Shown here in pieces: positions 10,533 through 22,092 of a DNA stretch of 64,000 bases. The notes under the pieces were generated by a model that did no database searches, was not told where the DNA came from, and was given only the letters and a program-made list of their open reading frames with translations. Source of the DNA: Cololabis saira. Taxonomy: Eukaryota; Chordata; Actinopteri; Beloniformes; Belonidae. The stretch is taken from assembly GCF_033807715.1 (NCBI RefSeq), contig NC_084587.1:14055017-14119016 (forward strand). Reading direction: 5' to 3'. The position numbers were made by a program, and so were the translations under genes. Within the stretch, counting starts at the first letter, position 1. The number at the start of each line of letters is the position of its first letter.

Positions 10533-11703
10533 TGAGCCCCTTCCTACTTTCCTGCGTCCTTTGCACTGTTAGGACATTGACCTCCTCTGCCGGGGGGTCT
10601 TTGACAGATGTAATGAAGCTGCTTTTTGCCTTGAGCCGAGTCAACAACAGCTCCTGACTAATGTTTGTTTTTCTAGAACTTGTTCCTGCTCTTTGATTGA
10701 GTCTGTCTAATCCTTATCTTTACCCCACTTTTTTTTTTTCCTTTTCTTTTGCTTTTGGCCATCACCGCGTACTCGGCACAAGAGTCATTGTGTTTGTGCA
10801 AGGTCAGATTCCTGGCTTCCCCTGTTCATCTGCAACAGACTCAACACCCCCCAGCACCGGCCAGCCCCTCCACTCTCCTACCATTTAGCACATTCTTCCT
10901 GGCTTCCTGTATTGAGACTGGTACTGTAGCAAACCGGAGGTCATCTAGTTGCTATTTCACATCTGCAACACTGAAAACATCTACAGCCCAATTACAATTA
11001 CTGAATTGTTTCCCCTTGAGTGTAAATGCTACTTTCTCACGTTTGAGATCACACATCGATGCACTAGTTATAGATTTCTCGTTGAATAATCTTTGCTGAC
11101 GGTTAGTGCTCCCTTTTTTTTTCTAAACATACTCTTTTGTATGTAAAAGAGTCATTTAGAAAATAAATCTTTCACTGTCTATCTTGGGGCAGTTTTGAAA
11201 GCTCCTTCTTTGGACTTCCATCTCTTTAGCCGAGGTACTTTGAACAGGAAACCGCAGTATGAGGGGGAATTTACAGCAGGAACTCACTTTGCTGAGCTCC
11301 CTGACTTAAAACAACAAAAGTCTCCTCTGCCCTGTCTGGAAAGTTACGGTGATGTGATTCTTACCGTCGCACTAGACTGCCGTGTTACACTACGTTCATT
11401 CAGCAAATGTTTTCATCCAAAGCAATTTACAAATGAGGAACAGTGATTGGTTTAGTATCTTGACTGTCAGGTATCTTGTTTCTTGTCTAACCATAGGTTC
11501 AGTGTCTATATGGTTCAGTGTCTCGGCCAAGGAAACTTTAGCTTGTGAGCCCGGGAAGGATCTGACCGTCCAGTTAAAAGCCACATAACCTCCTTAGCTA
11601 CAGCTGCCCTATGTGCAGACTCCAAGATCATCTTTATGCTTGAGAAAAGCCCACCAAGACCTCTACTCACCATTTTCTGCATTGCTCCATTAAGTGTATA
11701 TAC
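10106..11703. other. no recognised feature
   Basis: Unique-looking DNA with a poly(T) run of about 25 at 10502-10526 and a second T-rich patch near 10730. ORFs at 10697-11099 and 11195-11588 contain no recognisable domain and no good splice context. Confidence 0.4.
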
Positions 11704-11711
11704 CGTATATA

Positions 11712-12010
11712 CAGGACTGTCTCAGAAAATTAGAATATTGTGATAAAGTTATTTATTTTCTGTAATGCAATTAAAAAAAACAAAAATGTCATACATTCTG
11801 GATTCATTACAAATCAACTGAAATATTGAAAGCCTTTTATTATTTTAATATTGCTGATTATGGCTTACAGTTTAAGATTAAGATTCCCAGAATATTCAAT
11901 TTTTTTTAGATAGGATATTTGAGTTTTCTTAAGCTGTAAGCCATGATCAGCAATATTAAAATAATAAAAGCTTGCAATATTTCAGTTGATTTGTAATGAA
12001 TCCAGAATGT
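11712..12010. mobile_element. Tc1-like palindromic MITE, right end lost
   Basis: Begins CAGGACTGTCTCAGAAAATT after a TA and runs as a long fold-back (ATTACAAATCAACTGAAATATTG and its complement). It matches the complete copies at 20110 and 62743. After GAATGTATG the family text stops and gives way to a TA microsatellite, so the right terminus is missing. Confidence 0.85.
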
Positions 12011-12026
12011 ATGTATCTGTTTTGTT

Positions 12027-12032
<6 letters not shown>

Positions 12033-12116
<84 letters not shown>
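12033..12116. repeat. (AT)n microsatellite
   Basis: About 84 bp of nearly pure AT dinucleotides, adjoining the truncated Tc1-like MITE where its right arm should be. Confidence 0.95.
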
Positions 12117-12119
<3 letters not shown>

Positions 12120-13787
12120 TATATATCAATGGATGTAAGTCAGGGGATACAAAAAACTTTGAGCTTCCCAAACTTATATTTAATGAGAAATACTGTAACT
12201 AGGCAAAATATGAAGTATTGAGTAACATTACGAAGTAACCGTTTAGGAATTGCTGTATTTGTCCATGTCTTGCCGACTACTGGATATCATTTGCTGAGTT
12301 ATCTAGGCTGTACTTTGCTTTGTTTTCTGTCTCACTGTGATGTAAATACTGTATCTGTAGTCAGTAATAGGTCTGGACTGCAGCCAGGTCAGCTTAGCAA
12401 CTCTATCACTACAGAATCAGGCCTTTGTCTTATCTGCTTTTATGCAGTCTAACATTGTTTTGGTCAAATTAGCAAAGCACTCCATGAAAAACACAGTGCA
12501 GATGCACAGTTGATTCAGAAGCTACAGCTGCATCTTTAATTATTTATACCACGTCCACTAATTTAGAACCATGGCATCTCAGATGCTCAGTGTCTGCCAC
12601 ATAATCAAATTATACTTTGCATATAATAATAAATTCCAAATGACATTTGGAAGCCCACTATTTTTTATGGTTTAGTACCTCATATAATGAAAATAGTGCT
12701 GGGTAAAGAATTATATAAATCTACTACTCCAGAGCTGCCTGCAGCATTTGGGCTATGTCTACATCCATTTTTGTTTAAAATGCTGCTTTAAAAAGCCTTT
12801 AAGCGCAATAAGGAAGATGTGTCAGAGCGTTACAATAGTGATGATAATAATGGGGGAAGAAGGAAGAAGGTGGTGGCCGACTGTCTGCACTCTCTTTAGT
12901 GCTTGGCATGAATGTGGATGAGAGAAAGGAATGTAGTGTTCTGACAATAACATACAATGAACAGATCAAAGTGTTAATATAAGCAAAAAATACATCACAA
13001 AGTGCCAGTGGACTTTGGATCATCTTAATTGTTTTCCTTCTCTGCTTTTTTTATTTATTTATTTTTTGGTGCGGTTTGCTGCAGTTCTTGAGTTATTTCT
13101 TCATTGCATGACCCTCTTTGTTAATTCCTTTGGAGGCTGTGAGAATACTTACTGTACTTTTTTCCCTCAACACTTCAGCATTTTGGCTTGTATGTGTATT
13201 TTAGTGTAATATATTGTTGGTGTTTTCATGTCAAGTTGTATTGCCCCAATTTTTAAAAACCTGTTTAATTCATTTTTTTTTTTTTTTTTAACATACTGAT
13301 TTGACTTGAAAGAAGGCTCTCAAGAGTGTCATTTCACATCTTCTATACCTGGGCAATCAGCCCAAATATGTGCAGGAAATCCTAGATGTTGGCTTTTGAA
13401 TTGTGCACTTATAACAGAGTGTTCCTGTCCATTTGAGCGTGGATGGTGAGACATTCGAGCCAAGAAATCCAGACTCACCGCCAGAGTCTGAGCTTTCAGC
13501 CGAGTAACAGTCATGATTTCCAGCAAGGATTTAAAATTGAAAGTTGTTTGTTTTGTTTTATTTTTAGTGGTATTAGTTTATTAAGCAGTTTTATTTTGTT
13601 TAGCTTCTAAGGGGCCGTGGCTCAGAATATTCTATATTGTTTTTATGTTTTAATTTTGAATTAACTTTCATTTGTCGACTAGATGAAGTTGAAGTTGGTG
13701 GAGTGTTTATATTTCAGAAATTCCTTGATTTAAATATTTGATACACTTTTAAATTAATCCTTGAAGGCTTTTTGGCTGTTTTGAGGT
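12117..13787. other. no recognised feature
   Basis: AT-rich unique-looking sequence with a poly(T) run near 13274-13289. Short ORFs (12270, 12799, 13015, 13329) show no recognisable family. Confidence 0.4.
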
Positions 13788-13788
13788 A

Positions 13789-14276
13789 CTTTTTTTTTTT
13801 TTTTAACATTATGTTTATTGAATTTTTTTTTAATGATACAAAACAAGTATATACATAAAAACGAATATAAAACAAATAAACAGCATACAAAAAGGAAAAA
13901 CAAAGACAAAAAAAGAACAGAAAAAAACGATATATTAACCGATAAGATATTAACCGCCTGGCCTGTAGAAGTCCAAGTCAATCAATTCTAACTGTCTGGA
14001 GCTAAAAAAACAGTTCTCTGGGAATATACCCAACACACATATTTTTGTCTCAGCAACTACGTTTTCTCCAGCAATCTTTGACAAAGTCTGCGTGACTGAC
14101 TTCCAATTCTACTGTCCCATACACAGTGAAAAGAGGACCCTTTCCATCTAAACATTTACTACAGCTATCTGGGATGTTATGTGACCAGCGATTGACTTTG
14201 ACCGGAGTTATGTAAGTTCTCATCATCCACTTGTATTGGATGAGTTTCATCCTTGTATTAATTGACCGCTTTTGGG
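13789..14276 (-). mobile_element. L1-like LINE 3' fragment
   Basis: Read on the minus strand, 14050-14262 encodes INTRMKLIQYKWMMRTYITP followed by a Cys-x2-Cys segment (CSKCLDGKG). This resembles the C-terminal end of L1-type ORF2 proteins (L-I-Q-Y-K ... R-T-Y-L-T-P ... C-x-x-C ... G). Conserved residues after the Cys pair are degraded. An AT-rich 3' UTR and an A-rich tail (T-rich on plus at 13789-13804) follow. It is 5'-truncated and dead. Confidence 0.65.
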
Positions 14277-14629
14277 CTCTTATGCAGCTTGCCAGTCCGC
14301 CACCTGTATCTCCTCTTGGATGTCAGATCTACATGCGTACAACCTATCAGTGGTGGATTCTTCACCAGGTGTTAATAAAGATGCATAAAAGAAAGAAATA
14401 TGACCTCTCCTCTCAAGATTTTGCAGTATGATATTGTCTGTGTTTTGAGCTACTTTAGTCTGGACTTCATATATCCCATTACAATTATGTCTACCGTAGT
14501 AAATGTGTTATCCATTTATTTTTCAGCACAACAATGGGATGTGAGTACAGATTGCAAATGTTTAATTAGGTAAATACTTGTTTATTTTTATTTTATTTTA
14601 TTAACGTAATTACAACTAGTGTCCTTACA
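14277..14629. other. no recognised feature
   Basis: Short unique-looking interval between two LINE fragments. A 66-codon ORF overlaps the L1 tail and shows no domain of its own. Confidence 0.4.
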
Positions 14630-14630
14630 A

Positions 14631-15732
14631 ACACCAGGAAACTGGACCACATTACACCGGTCATGAAATCACTACACTGGTTTCCAGTGAGTCAAAGGAT
14701 AGAGTTTAAAATCTTAATGCTGGTCTACAAAGACCTGAATGGTCTTGGACCAAAATACATGGTTGATCTGTTAGTTCCTATGAAGCTCCCAGACCCCTGA
14801 GGTTCATCTGGATCTGGTTTGTTGTGGTTCCAAGAACCAGAACCAAGCAAGGTGAGGCAGTTCAGTTATTCTGCTCCTCACCAGTGGAACAAACTTCCTG
14901 TAGACCTGAGGTCTGCTGCAACTGTCAGCTCCTTTAAATCAGGCCTAAAAACATTACTGTTTACTGAAGCTACTCTTAAATTAAAGGGGACCTATTATGA
15001 AAAACACTTTTTTTTCCCCCCTTGTCTGCACACATATTAATGGTTAATAGGTACCATGCTGGTAAGAAGTTAAGTAACATATATAAAGTGGTCTCCCCTC
15101 AGTCTGCCAACTCAGAGAAGGAGGAAAGCAACCAAATTCTGCAGTGTCTGTGCAGCCGCCCGGATGAGCCGTCCAGTGTGATGTGACTTCTACGAGCCGT
15201 TCAGATTCTGCTCCCTTTCGTTACGTAACCAAAATGCAATTTACAAAGGTTGGTCTCCGATGCGTGAAACCACCCCCACAACTAACTCCGCCAACCGGAG
15301 CTTCCGCCATTTTTTTGTAGCGGTGTATTTCAGGCAGCCAATCAGCACAGAGCCTCATTATCATAGCCCCGCCCACTCAGAATCCTGCATAGATAATGAG
15401 GTTAGAGAATGGGAAGATAAAGACATGGCTCAAAGGCTGAATTTCTAATTTATTTAGCAAAAACAATCAAAAGCTTGTTTTTAAGACATTCAAGGCCTGT
15501 TTAAAATAGGTATTAGATGCCATAATAGGTCCCCTTTAAATACTTACCTGCTGTACTCTACTGCCCTTACTTTTTTAACAACTTGTGCTTTTTTTTACCT
15601 CTTTTTTATCATTTCATTCCATGTTATTTGTTATTTACTGTTTAATTGTGTCTTGTCGCTTTTAATGTTGATGTAAAGCACTTTGAATTACCTTGTGTTG
15701 AATTTTGCTATACAAATAAACTTGCCTTGCAG
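14631..15732 (+). mobile_element. L2-like LINE 3' end, interrupted by a TTAA MITE
   Basis: The plus strand reads the end of an L2/CR1-type reverse transcriptase: TRKLDHITPVMKSLHWFPVS, then KILMLVYKDLNGLGPKYMVD, a stop and a frameshift near 14800, then SYSAPHQWNKLPVDLRS up to about 14980. A MITE (14985-15535) interrupts the 3' UTR, which ends ACAAATAAACTTGCCTTGC. A second 5'-truncated copy of the same 3' end lies at 62301-62607 and lacks the MITE. Confidence 0.85.
14985..15535. mobile_element. TTAA-target MITE (AGGGGACCTATTATG ends)
   Basis: AGGGGACCTATTATG at the left and CATAATAGGTCCCCT at the right are perfect inverted repeats flanked by TTAA on both sides (14981-14984, 15536-15539). A TTAA target suggests piggyBac or Kolobok; the sequence alone does not decide. 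The 551-bp interior includes a GC-rich patch (15200-15380) with no coding signal. Confidence 0.88.
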
Positions 15733-15739
15733 GGTGAAT

Positions 15740-16495
15740 GTGTGGGACCAGTTGCTTGATTTGATCACGGCAGTGTGACAGTGGGTTGAAAGTCAAGATT
15801 AGATGTTGTGCAAATGATTACGTTGTAGTTTTCTTCATATGTTACACAGTACCCTGAATTGTTGTGAAAGATGGGTGTATTTTCACAAGCTTGGTGTGGC
15901 GTTAACACGAAACGAGAGCAGAGCTGCCAAGAAGCATGTATGGTTGAAAACAGTGTCACATCAAAGGCACTTGCACAGAATTACAGCCATGCTTGGCTTA
16001 CCCCGGCATGCATATTTCAACTTACTGACACATTTTTGGCCATGCTGTAAAAAGCAACTAAGTACTGCATTGTGTTTCCACACACTTTCACATTCAGCTC
16101 TCACATACTGTATGTATACACTGTTTGAAGTCCACGCAAGATCGCCCACCCCGCCTCTCCCGCCTCGCTTTGTGGGTCAGTATGTCGTCAGGTAAACCCT
16201 CTCCTGCTGTGGAGTTGCTTGTTCGACGGGGAGGCGTTGGCAACACTTGCCTTCCTGAGGTATGAGAACTCCATTGTTTCTTCTGTCCATCCTTCCTGCT
16301 CCCCCTTCAGGATATTTCCCCTCATATCCATGTTACATTCTGACTGATCACGGACAGCAGGAGTTTTCAGAGAGAAAAATATACATATGTATGTATATAT
16401 ATACTGTAACTAATGAACCAGATGGAGAAAATACACACACACTCTTCACGAAAACAATAATTGAATTCAGATGTCTCGTGACTTGAAGAGTTGTC
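15740..16495. other. no recognised feature
   Basis: Unique-looking DNA. A 118-codon ORF at 15839-16195 has no recognisable domain. A small TATA/ATGTAT-rich patch lies at 16378-16402. Confidence 0.4.
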
Positions 16496-16503
16496 TGATA
16501 GAG

Positions 16504-16659
16504 CAGTGGTCCCCAACCTTTTCTGTACCGCGGACCGGTTTAATGTTTGACAATATTTTCACGGCCCAATCTAAAGGTGTAGCTGATAAAAACTAAATAA
16601 AATGACCGGCATTAAAAACTGTGGTATTTTCGCTATAGTAGTAGTAATAATAATAATAA

Positions 16660-16719
<60 letters not shown>

Positions 16720-16985
16720 TATCATTTTTGAAGAAATAAAATTAAATAATGGAAATTGTAAATTACCTATAATAAAATAATAATAATAATAATAATAAAA
16801 TGTGTTTTTATGTTTGTTTTCTCATTAACGTTATTTAAAGACAGGCTTTTATTTTATTGTTATATATTAAGTAGACCGATATTTAGTGCTTTTATTTTGA
16901 AGGCGTCTCACCGAGACCTCGTAAACATCCGGCGCTTCGGACTTTAATGGTAAAAGTTTAACGGCCCGGGGGTTGGGGACCACTG
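16504..16985. mobile_element. hAT MITE (CAGTGGTCCCCAACC ends)
   Basis: Ends CAGTGGTCCCCAACCTTTTC and the inverted CAGTGGTCCCCAACCCCCGG are flanked by a perfect TGATAGAG duplication (16496-16503, 16986-16993). TIR and central TA in the duplication resemble Buster-type hATs. The 482-bp interior contains an expanded AAT microsatellite (about 16637-16713, again 16774-16798). Confidence 0.93.
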
Positions 16986-16993
16986 TGATAGAG

Positions 16994-17463
16994 GACCAGA
17001 AAACACAACAGTTAAAATGTTTTTCTGTATCATGTTCTAATCCTCATTTATACATTTTGTCAAAGTGGTCAGTTAGTACTTATAACTTTCGTGAATCCAT
17101 CCTTACAGCTCTCAGCAAACATTGGGAGGCCCTAAAGTCAATTGGCCGTGATGAGCACAATGCTATCAGCAAGCTGAAATAAGCCTATGCTTGGTACATT
17201 ACCTTCATTTGCCGGGGCAATCAGCAGGATTGGCTGATTTTCTCAAGTGTGAGCTTAGTTTGGAATGCAATGGAGTTCAGCCTGAACAGTACATCCTGCC
17301 CATGAGTGCACGTTACGAACCCCACTCACATAACGGGCTTCTGCTGACCTGTACACAATGTTTTAGTTTTGTGCTGGTGAGAAGCAGTGACACAAATGAG
17401 ATACAAATGTGTCTGCTATCACCTTATAGTTTATGCATCACTGAGACATGCTGTAAGTGCTAG
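16994..17463. other. no recognised feature
   Basis: Unique-looking interval between two hAT elements. A 90-codon ORF at 17191-17463 shows no recognisable domain. Confidence 0.4.
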
Positions 17464-17471
17464 TCTATATC

Positions 17472-18218
17472 CAGTACTCGAGTTGTAAAATAAAATCTGG
17501 GGGGATGGTGGATTTTATCATATGGGGACAGATCATTTGTGCTGAATACAAATAATATAATATATTACAAATAATATCACTGACCAAAACACCTGCAGAA
17601 ATAATGCAGGAATGACATAGCAGCAGTTAAATGCAGCCTTCTGTAAGCTTTAAATATCCACTGGGCTTACATCAAATACATCAAAACACAACAATAAAAA
17701 ACAGTTTTCTGAACTTATTAATATGAGTCTGTTCTTCACAGGATAAGTAAAATGGATCACTGCAAAAACTCAAAATCTTAACAAGAATATTTGTCTTATT
17801 TCTAGTTAAAATGTCTCATTTTAGTAAATAAATCTCATGACACTTAAAACAAGACTCATCACTGGAAAAAACAACAATTTTCACCTGTTTCAAGTAGATT
17901 TTCACTTAAAATAAGTCGAAAAATCTGCCAGTGGAACAAGATTTTTTTGCTTGTAATAAGAAGATAAATCTTGACCCACTGGCAGATTTTCCTACTTATT
18001 TCAATTTACCTGAAACAGGTGAAAATTGTCCCATTGTTCTGGTGTTATTTTTCTGGTGATGAATCTAAATATTGAAATAGCAGTAAAACCACATTCATTG
18101 ATGAAATTACATAAGGGATGGAAAGGGGGGATGGCAGTTTTACAGGGGGATGATTTTGACCGTTTTTATTTCAGGGGGGGATGTCATCCCCCCTCATCCC
18201 CCCTCAACTCCAGTACTG
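17472..18218. mobile_element. hAT MITE (CAGTACTCGAGTTG ends), copy A
   Basis: The left end CAGTACTCGAGTTG and right end CAACTCCAGTACTG are inverted repeats with a perfect TCTATATC duplication (17464-17471, 18219-18226). A second copy with its own duplication is at 28184-28910. An internal hairpin pairs 17874-17934 with 17976-18029. The right part contains the runs CATCCCCCCTCATCCCCCCT. Confidence 0.92.
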
Positions 18219-18226
18219 TCTATATC

Positions 18227-18883
18227 TACACACACGTCTGTCCAGAACCAATCTGCATCCACACTTTATCAGCTTCATGTCAGAAAAGATCCATCCACAT
18301 AGCAGCACTGCAAATATCACATAGCATCCCTGCTGTCAGGGCCGGTGGGAATAATATCGGTTGTTACAACAGCTTATAATGCCCTTTTCTTCCTTGGCAC
18401 TGTTACTGTTATTAAATACAAACTCTGTCCCCACAACAGCTGAAACTGATGATAACACACTGAGCAGCACTTGCTGTTCTGTTTGCACATTGTTTACATT
18501 GTCATTAAAGTGTACAGTATGTGCGGCTGTTTCTCAGTTCCAAGTGTATGTGTACTTGGTTCGTACTTACAAGTACAACTTGGGAGAACGTACTCTGGAG
18601 GATGAGGAGGACACGTCAATCGTTCTGCAACTCGAGCTTGTGTATTTGATGACATCACAGCTCAGCTAACGCATTTTTAAAAGTGTCTACAGTTAAATTG
18701 TTCACTCTAAACACTCTGAACATTAACATGGCTCAGAGTGGACTATGGACTCCTCTGCACGCATGTTGAGAAATGGCCAGTGTGTTATCTTCCGATTCTT
18801 CTTCGGGTTTAACTTGCAGATGGCAACTCGCTGAGAGCTACATTACCACCTCTCATTGGGCTTTTTGTTGTCTTCTGGTGATG
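18227..18883. other. no recognised feature
   Basis: Unique-looking interval. The ORF at 18361-18669 (102 codons) has no recognisable domain; no splice signals stand out. Confidence 0.35.
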
Positions 18884-18891
18884 GTCACATG

Positions 18892-19557
18892 CAGAGGTGT
18901 CAAGTAACGAAGTACAAATACTTCATGACGACTTTTTACTTTTACTCCTTACATTTTCACGCAATTATCTGTACTGTTTACTCCTTACATTTAAAAAAAC
19001 AGCCTCGTTACTCTATTTCATTTCGGCGTTTAAAAAAAACTATCCAGTTAAATTTCTCCATCCGGATAGAATGAATTTGGTTGTGGTTGTTTCAGATGTT
19101 CTTGTCCAGTTTTGTTCTTACATCCGTTCCCTCAGATTCCTGCAAATAAACTTGGATGTACATTCCAATAAAGGTTAGGATAAATGATAACATGCCTCTG
19201 AAGTTTGACTTTTTGCACCATTAAAATACTTATAGGCATCATAGGCGGCATTATAGTCATCATATCTCCTGCTCTCTGAAACACATGTTAATGCTCAATA
19301 ATACACATATATGGTTCTTTAATATATTTACATTATACTAAGATGCATTCATTTTCAATGGCTTTTGTCCTGAATGGCCTTTTCCCCCTTACATTACTTT
19401 TACTTTTATACTTTAAGTAGTTTTGAAACCAGTACTTTTATACTTTTACTTGAGTAAAAAACTTGAGTTGATACTTCAACTTCTACAGGAGTATTTTTAA
19501 ACTCTAGTATCTATACTTCTACCTGAGTAATGAATGTGAATACTTTTGACACCTCTG
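18892..19557. mobile_element. hAT MITE (CAGAGGTGTCAAGTAACG ends)
   Basis: The left end is CAGAGGTGTCAAGTAACGAA and the right end, inverted, is CAGAGGTGTCAAAAGTATTC. GTCACATG is perfectly duplicated (18884-18891, 19558-19565). The subterminal regions repeat ACTTTTAC/TACTTT motifs on both sides. It is 666 bp with no coding remnant. Confidence 0.93.
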
Positions 19558-19565
19558 GTCACATG

Positions 19566-20107
19566 ACAAACCCTTGTGCAAATTAGGGTACTCAGTGAAC
19601 CAAAGGTGCAAAACGTTCAGAAATTCAGAATGGTTTCATCTTCTGTGTTGTTGCTTCTTCTTATTTTCCTTCCGGGAGCCTCCTCGCCATGACTAAGCCT
19701 CCTCACAGACCCCGGGGAGTTGTGCTTGCTTAATAGAAGCTAAATCAGCATTATCCGATCAACGCAGAAGCAGTAATGGAGTCCATTGTGTTGCTTTTGT
19801 CCATAGCTTAATGCTTCGTTACGTAAGGCTCACAGTACATTTGTATTCCCCAGTTACTTATTGCATTTGGGTGAGAACTGTATGTTCTGTTCCTTATGAA
19901 ATGTATTAAAGGTGTCATGAGTTGAACCGGTGTACATGGCAGAGTGGTACTTGGAGTTGAAGTTTAAACTGTTTAATTACTCTTTCTGTGAATATATTCC
20001 TTTTTTTTTTCATCATTTTAGTGTCCTTCAGTTTCGTCTGAGTGACGTCTGAGTTTCTTTTTCTCACCTTCATGCTTTGGATTTCAATCCAGTGTTGTTT
20101 GTACATT
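19566..20107. other. no recognised feature
   Basis: Unique-looking interval up to the Tc1-like MITE. No exon or repeat structure was recognised. Confidence 0.4.
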
Positions 20108-20109
20108 TA

Positions 20110-20470
20110 CAGGACTGTTTCAGAAAATTAGAATATTGTGATAAAGTCCTTTATTTTCTGTAATGCAAAAATGTCATACATTCTGGATTCATTACAAATC
20201 AACTGAAATATTGCAAGCCTTTTATTATTTTAATATTGCTAATCATGGTTTACAGCTTAAGAAAACTCAAATATCCTATCTCAAAAAAATAGAATATTCT
20301 GGTAATCTTAATCTTAAACTCTAAACCATAATTAGCTATATTAAAATAATAAAAGGCTTGCAATATTTCAGTTGATTTGTAATGAATCCAGAATGTATGA
20401 TATTTTTTTAATTGAATTACAGAAAATAAAGAACTTTATCACAATATTCTAATTTTCTGAGACAGTCCTG
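20110..20470. mobile_element. Tc1-like palindromic MITE, complete
   Basis: Starts CAGGACTGTTTCAGAAAATT and ends in the complement of CAGGACTGTCTCAGAAAATT, flanked by TA on both sides. The two arms pair over nearly the whole 361 bp, so a single strand would form one long hairpin. TA target and long inverted arms suggest Tc1/mariner mobilisation. Related copies are at 11712, 23799 and 62743. Confidence 0.93.
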
Positions 20471-20472
20471 TA

Positions 20473-21072
20473 CATGGACCTGGATAAATGCAGCTCTTCA
20501 ACAAGCAGGCTTGCTCTGTAATGTGTCATGTACCTGATGTTGATGCTGCCTGTGTCTAGACAGGGAAGGGCAGGCAGCAGAGGGGACGTGAAGAGGAGGC
20601 TGACGCAAAAAAAAGAGACAAAAAAATAATTAGAAATGGAGAGATGTGAGATAAAATGCTTAACGTGACTGTGAAGCACTCAGATATTCTTAGAGAACGC
20701 TGGAGCCCGTGTCAGAAAGCACTTACTCACACTTACTTTGATACACACGCATACACACACTGGCAGAATATAATATGAGAGCTTTGCAGCACTGCCTGGA
20801 TGTGTCCCAGCAGTTACCGCACTGATGCTCGCTGCAGCAGATGGGAGTGTGCAGTCCTGACTGGAGCAGAACAGGGAGAGGAAGAGAGCCGGACCACCGC
20901 AGAGCCAGGTACATGCAGGGGATCCGGCCAGATGCGTCAGGGAAAGCAGGCAGATTGAACACAGAAGCTAAAGCCCAGCTTTCGGAGGAAGGAACGTGGA
21001 GCTGCCATCAAACACTCAGGGAGCAGGTGTGAGCAGGAGCCTGACGTCTTTAGGTTCAGATTCTCGTCTGCA
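20473..21072 (+). promoter_or_regulatory. possible 5' flank and 5' UTR of the 21073 exon
   Basis: The last 300 bp is more GC-balanced than its neighbours and contains no repeat that I recognise. An in-frame TAA lies about 100 bp before the proposed ATG at 21073, with no other in-frame ATG between. No TATA box or transcription start is evident. A CTTTAG near 21049 could alternatively be a splice acceptor. Confidence 0.3.
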
Positions 21073-21190
21073 ATGTCTCGCTCTATGAGGCTGCTGCTAC
21101 TGCAGAGGTCCTTCAGCGACCACATCAGGTCCTCCACCTCCAAAGCTCGAGATATGCTCAGCAAGCCCCCTCGAGAGAACCGACTGGCAG
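21073..21190 (+). CDS. candidate first coding exon of an unidentified gene
   Basis: The open segment starts MSRSMRLLLLQRSFSDHIRS and runs 39 codons plus one base before the donor CAG|GTGAGT at 21191, giving a phase-1 exon. The ATG has G at -3. An in-frame stop lies about 100 bp upstream. The encoded start is basic and Ser/Arg-rich, with LLLL at residues 7-10 too short for a membrane segment, and later SKPPREN. I do not recognise the protein; it resembles alternative N-termini of cytoplasmic signalling or scaffold proteins only in general composition. Codon use is GC-rich compared with surrounding DNA. A non-coding or chance segment remains possible. Confidence 0.5.
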
Positions 21191-22092
21191 GTGAGTGGGT
21201 CAAAGCGTTCACCGAGGTAGAAAGGTGTGTACGAGTGGGTTTTTGTGAAGTATTCACTTCTTTTCTTGGCTGTGTTTTTTACTTGTGTATTTTTGTTTGA
21301 GACTACAGCTGTATTGTTATTCAGTTTTCCAAGTTTTACATTCCCTGACAGATGCAGAATGTCATTGTATGAATGTCATTGTATGAAAGAGAAGAACAAA
21401 TTCACTGCATGGCTTCTGTAAAGTAATTTTTTATTTCTGAGATATGGATCGATACATCGACGGATCACTAACGTTTAGTGGATGGGTGTGGATGCTGAGG
21501 CCTGGAAGAGGGCAGTGGGCCGTTTGGATGTTTCCAGCTCTATTTTTTGCTGTGCTGGGGTGACATCCTTCAGACCAGCAATGTCATCTTCGTCTCTTTG
21601 ACCAGTTTCTCACACAGCTGCTTGAAGTTTGGTCCTAGCCCACGTGTAACTAATGTGCAGGATATACATGCACAGGACCAAGTCCATTCGACTTGAGCTT
21701 CAACTCTCCAGCAAGCTAGCCTCTAAATAATACATGTAATCCTCCATTATATAAGAGCAGCAGCTAGGGAGCACATTTACAGAGGTGCTCTTTAGGAATG
21801 TTGGCCCCACGAAGCTGATACCAATTACACGTTCAGCTTTCCTCAAAGTGTTTAAAAATTAAAAAGAATTGTGATCATTTTTGGGGGGGTTGCAATCAAG
21901 AGGGCTATTGGTTACCTGCTTTAGAAATATCAACACCCTCCAAATCAGCATTGTTGCATGTATGGCTGTTTTATTAGGAAACCACACAAATGGCGTAACG
22001 AATATGAAGGTCTCTGCTTTATGACAATGAACAAGTTTATGGGCTTTGCAGCTAACAAATCCCATCACTGGATGGTCTGCTGTTTCCATCAC
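21191..22092 (+). other. putative intron start; no recognised feature
   Basis: Begins with the donor GTGAGTGGG if the 21073 exon is real. The rest is unique-looking and AT-rich, with no second exon recognised. Confidence 0.3.
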
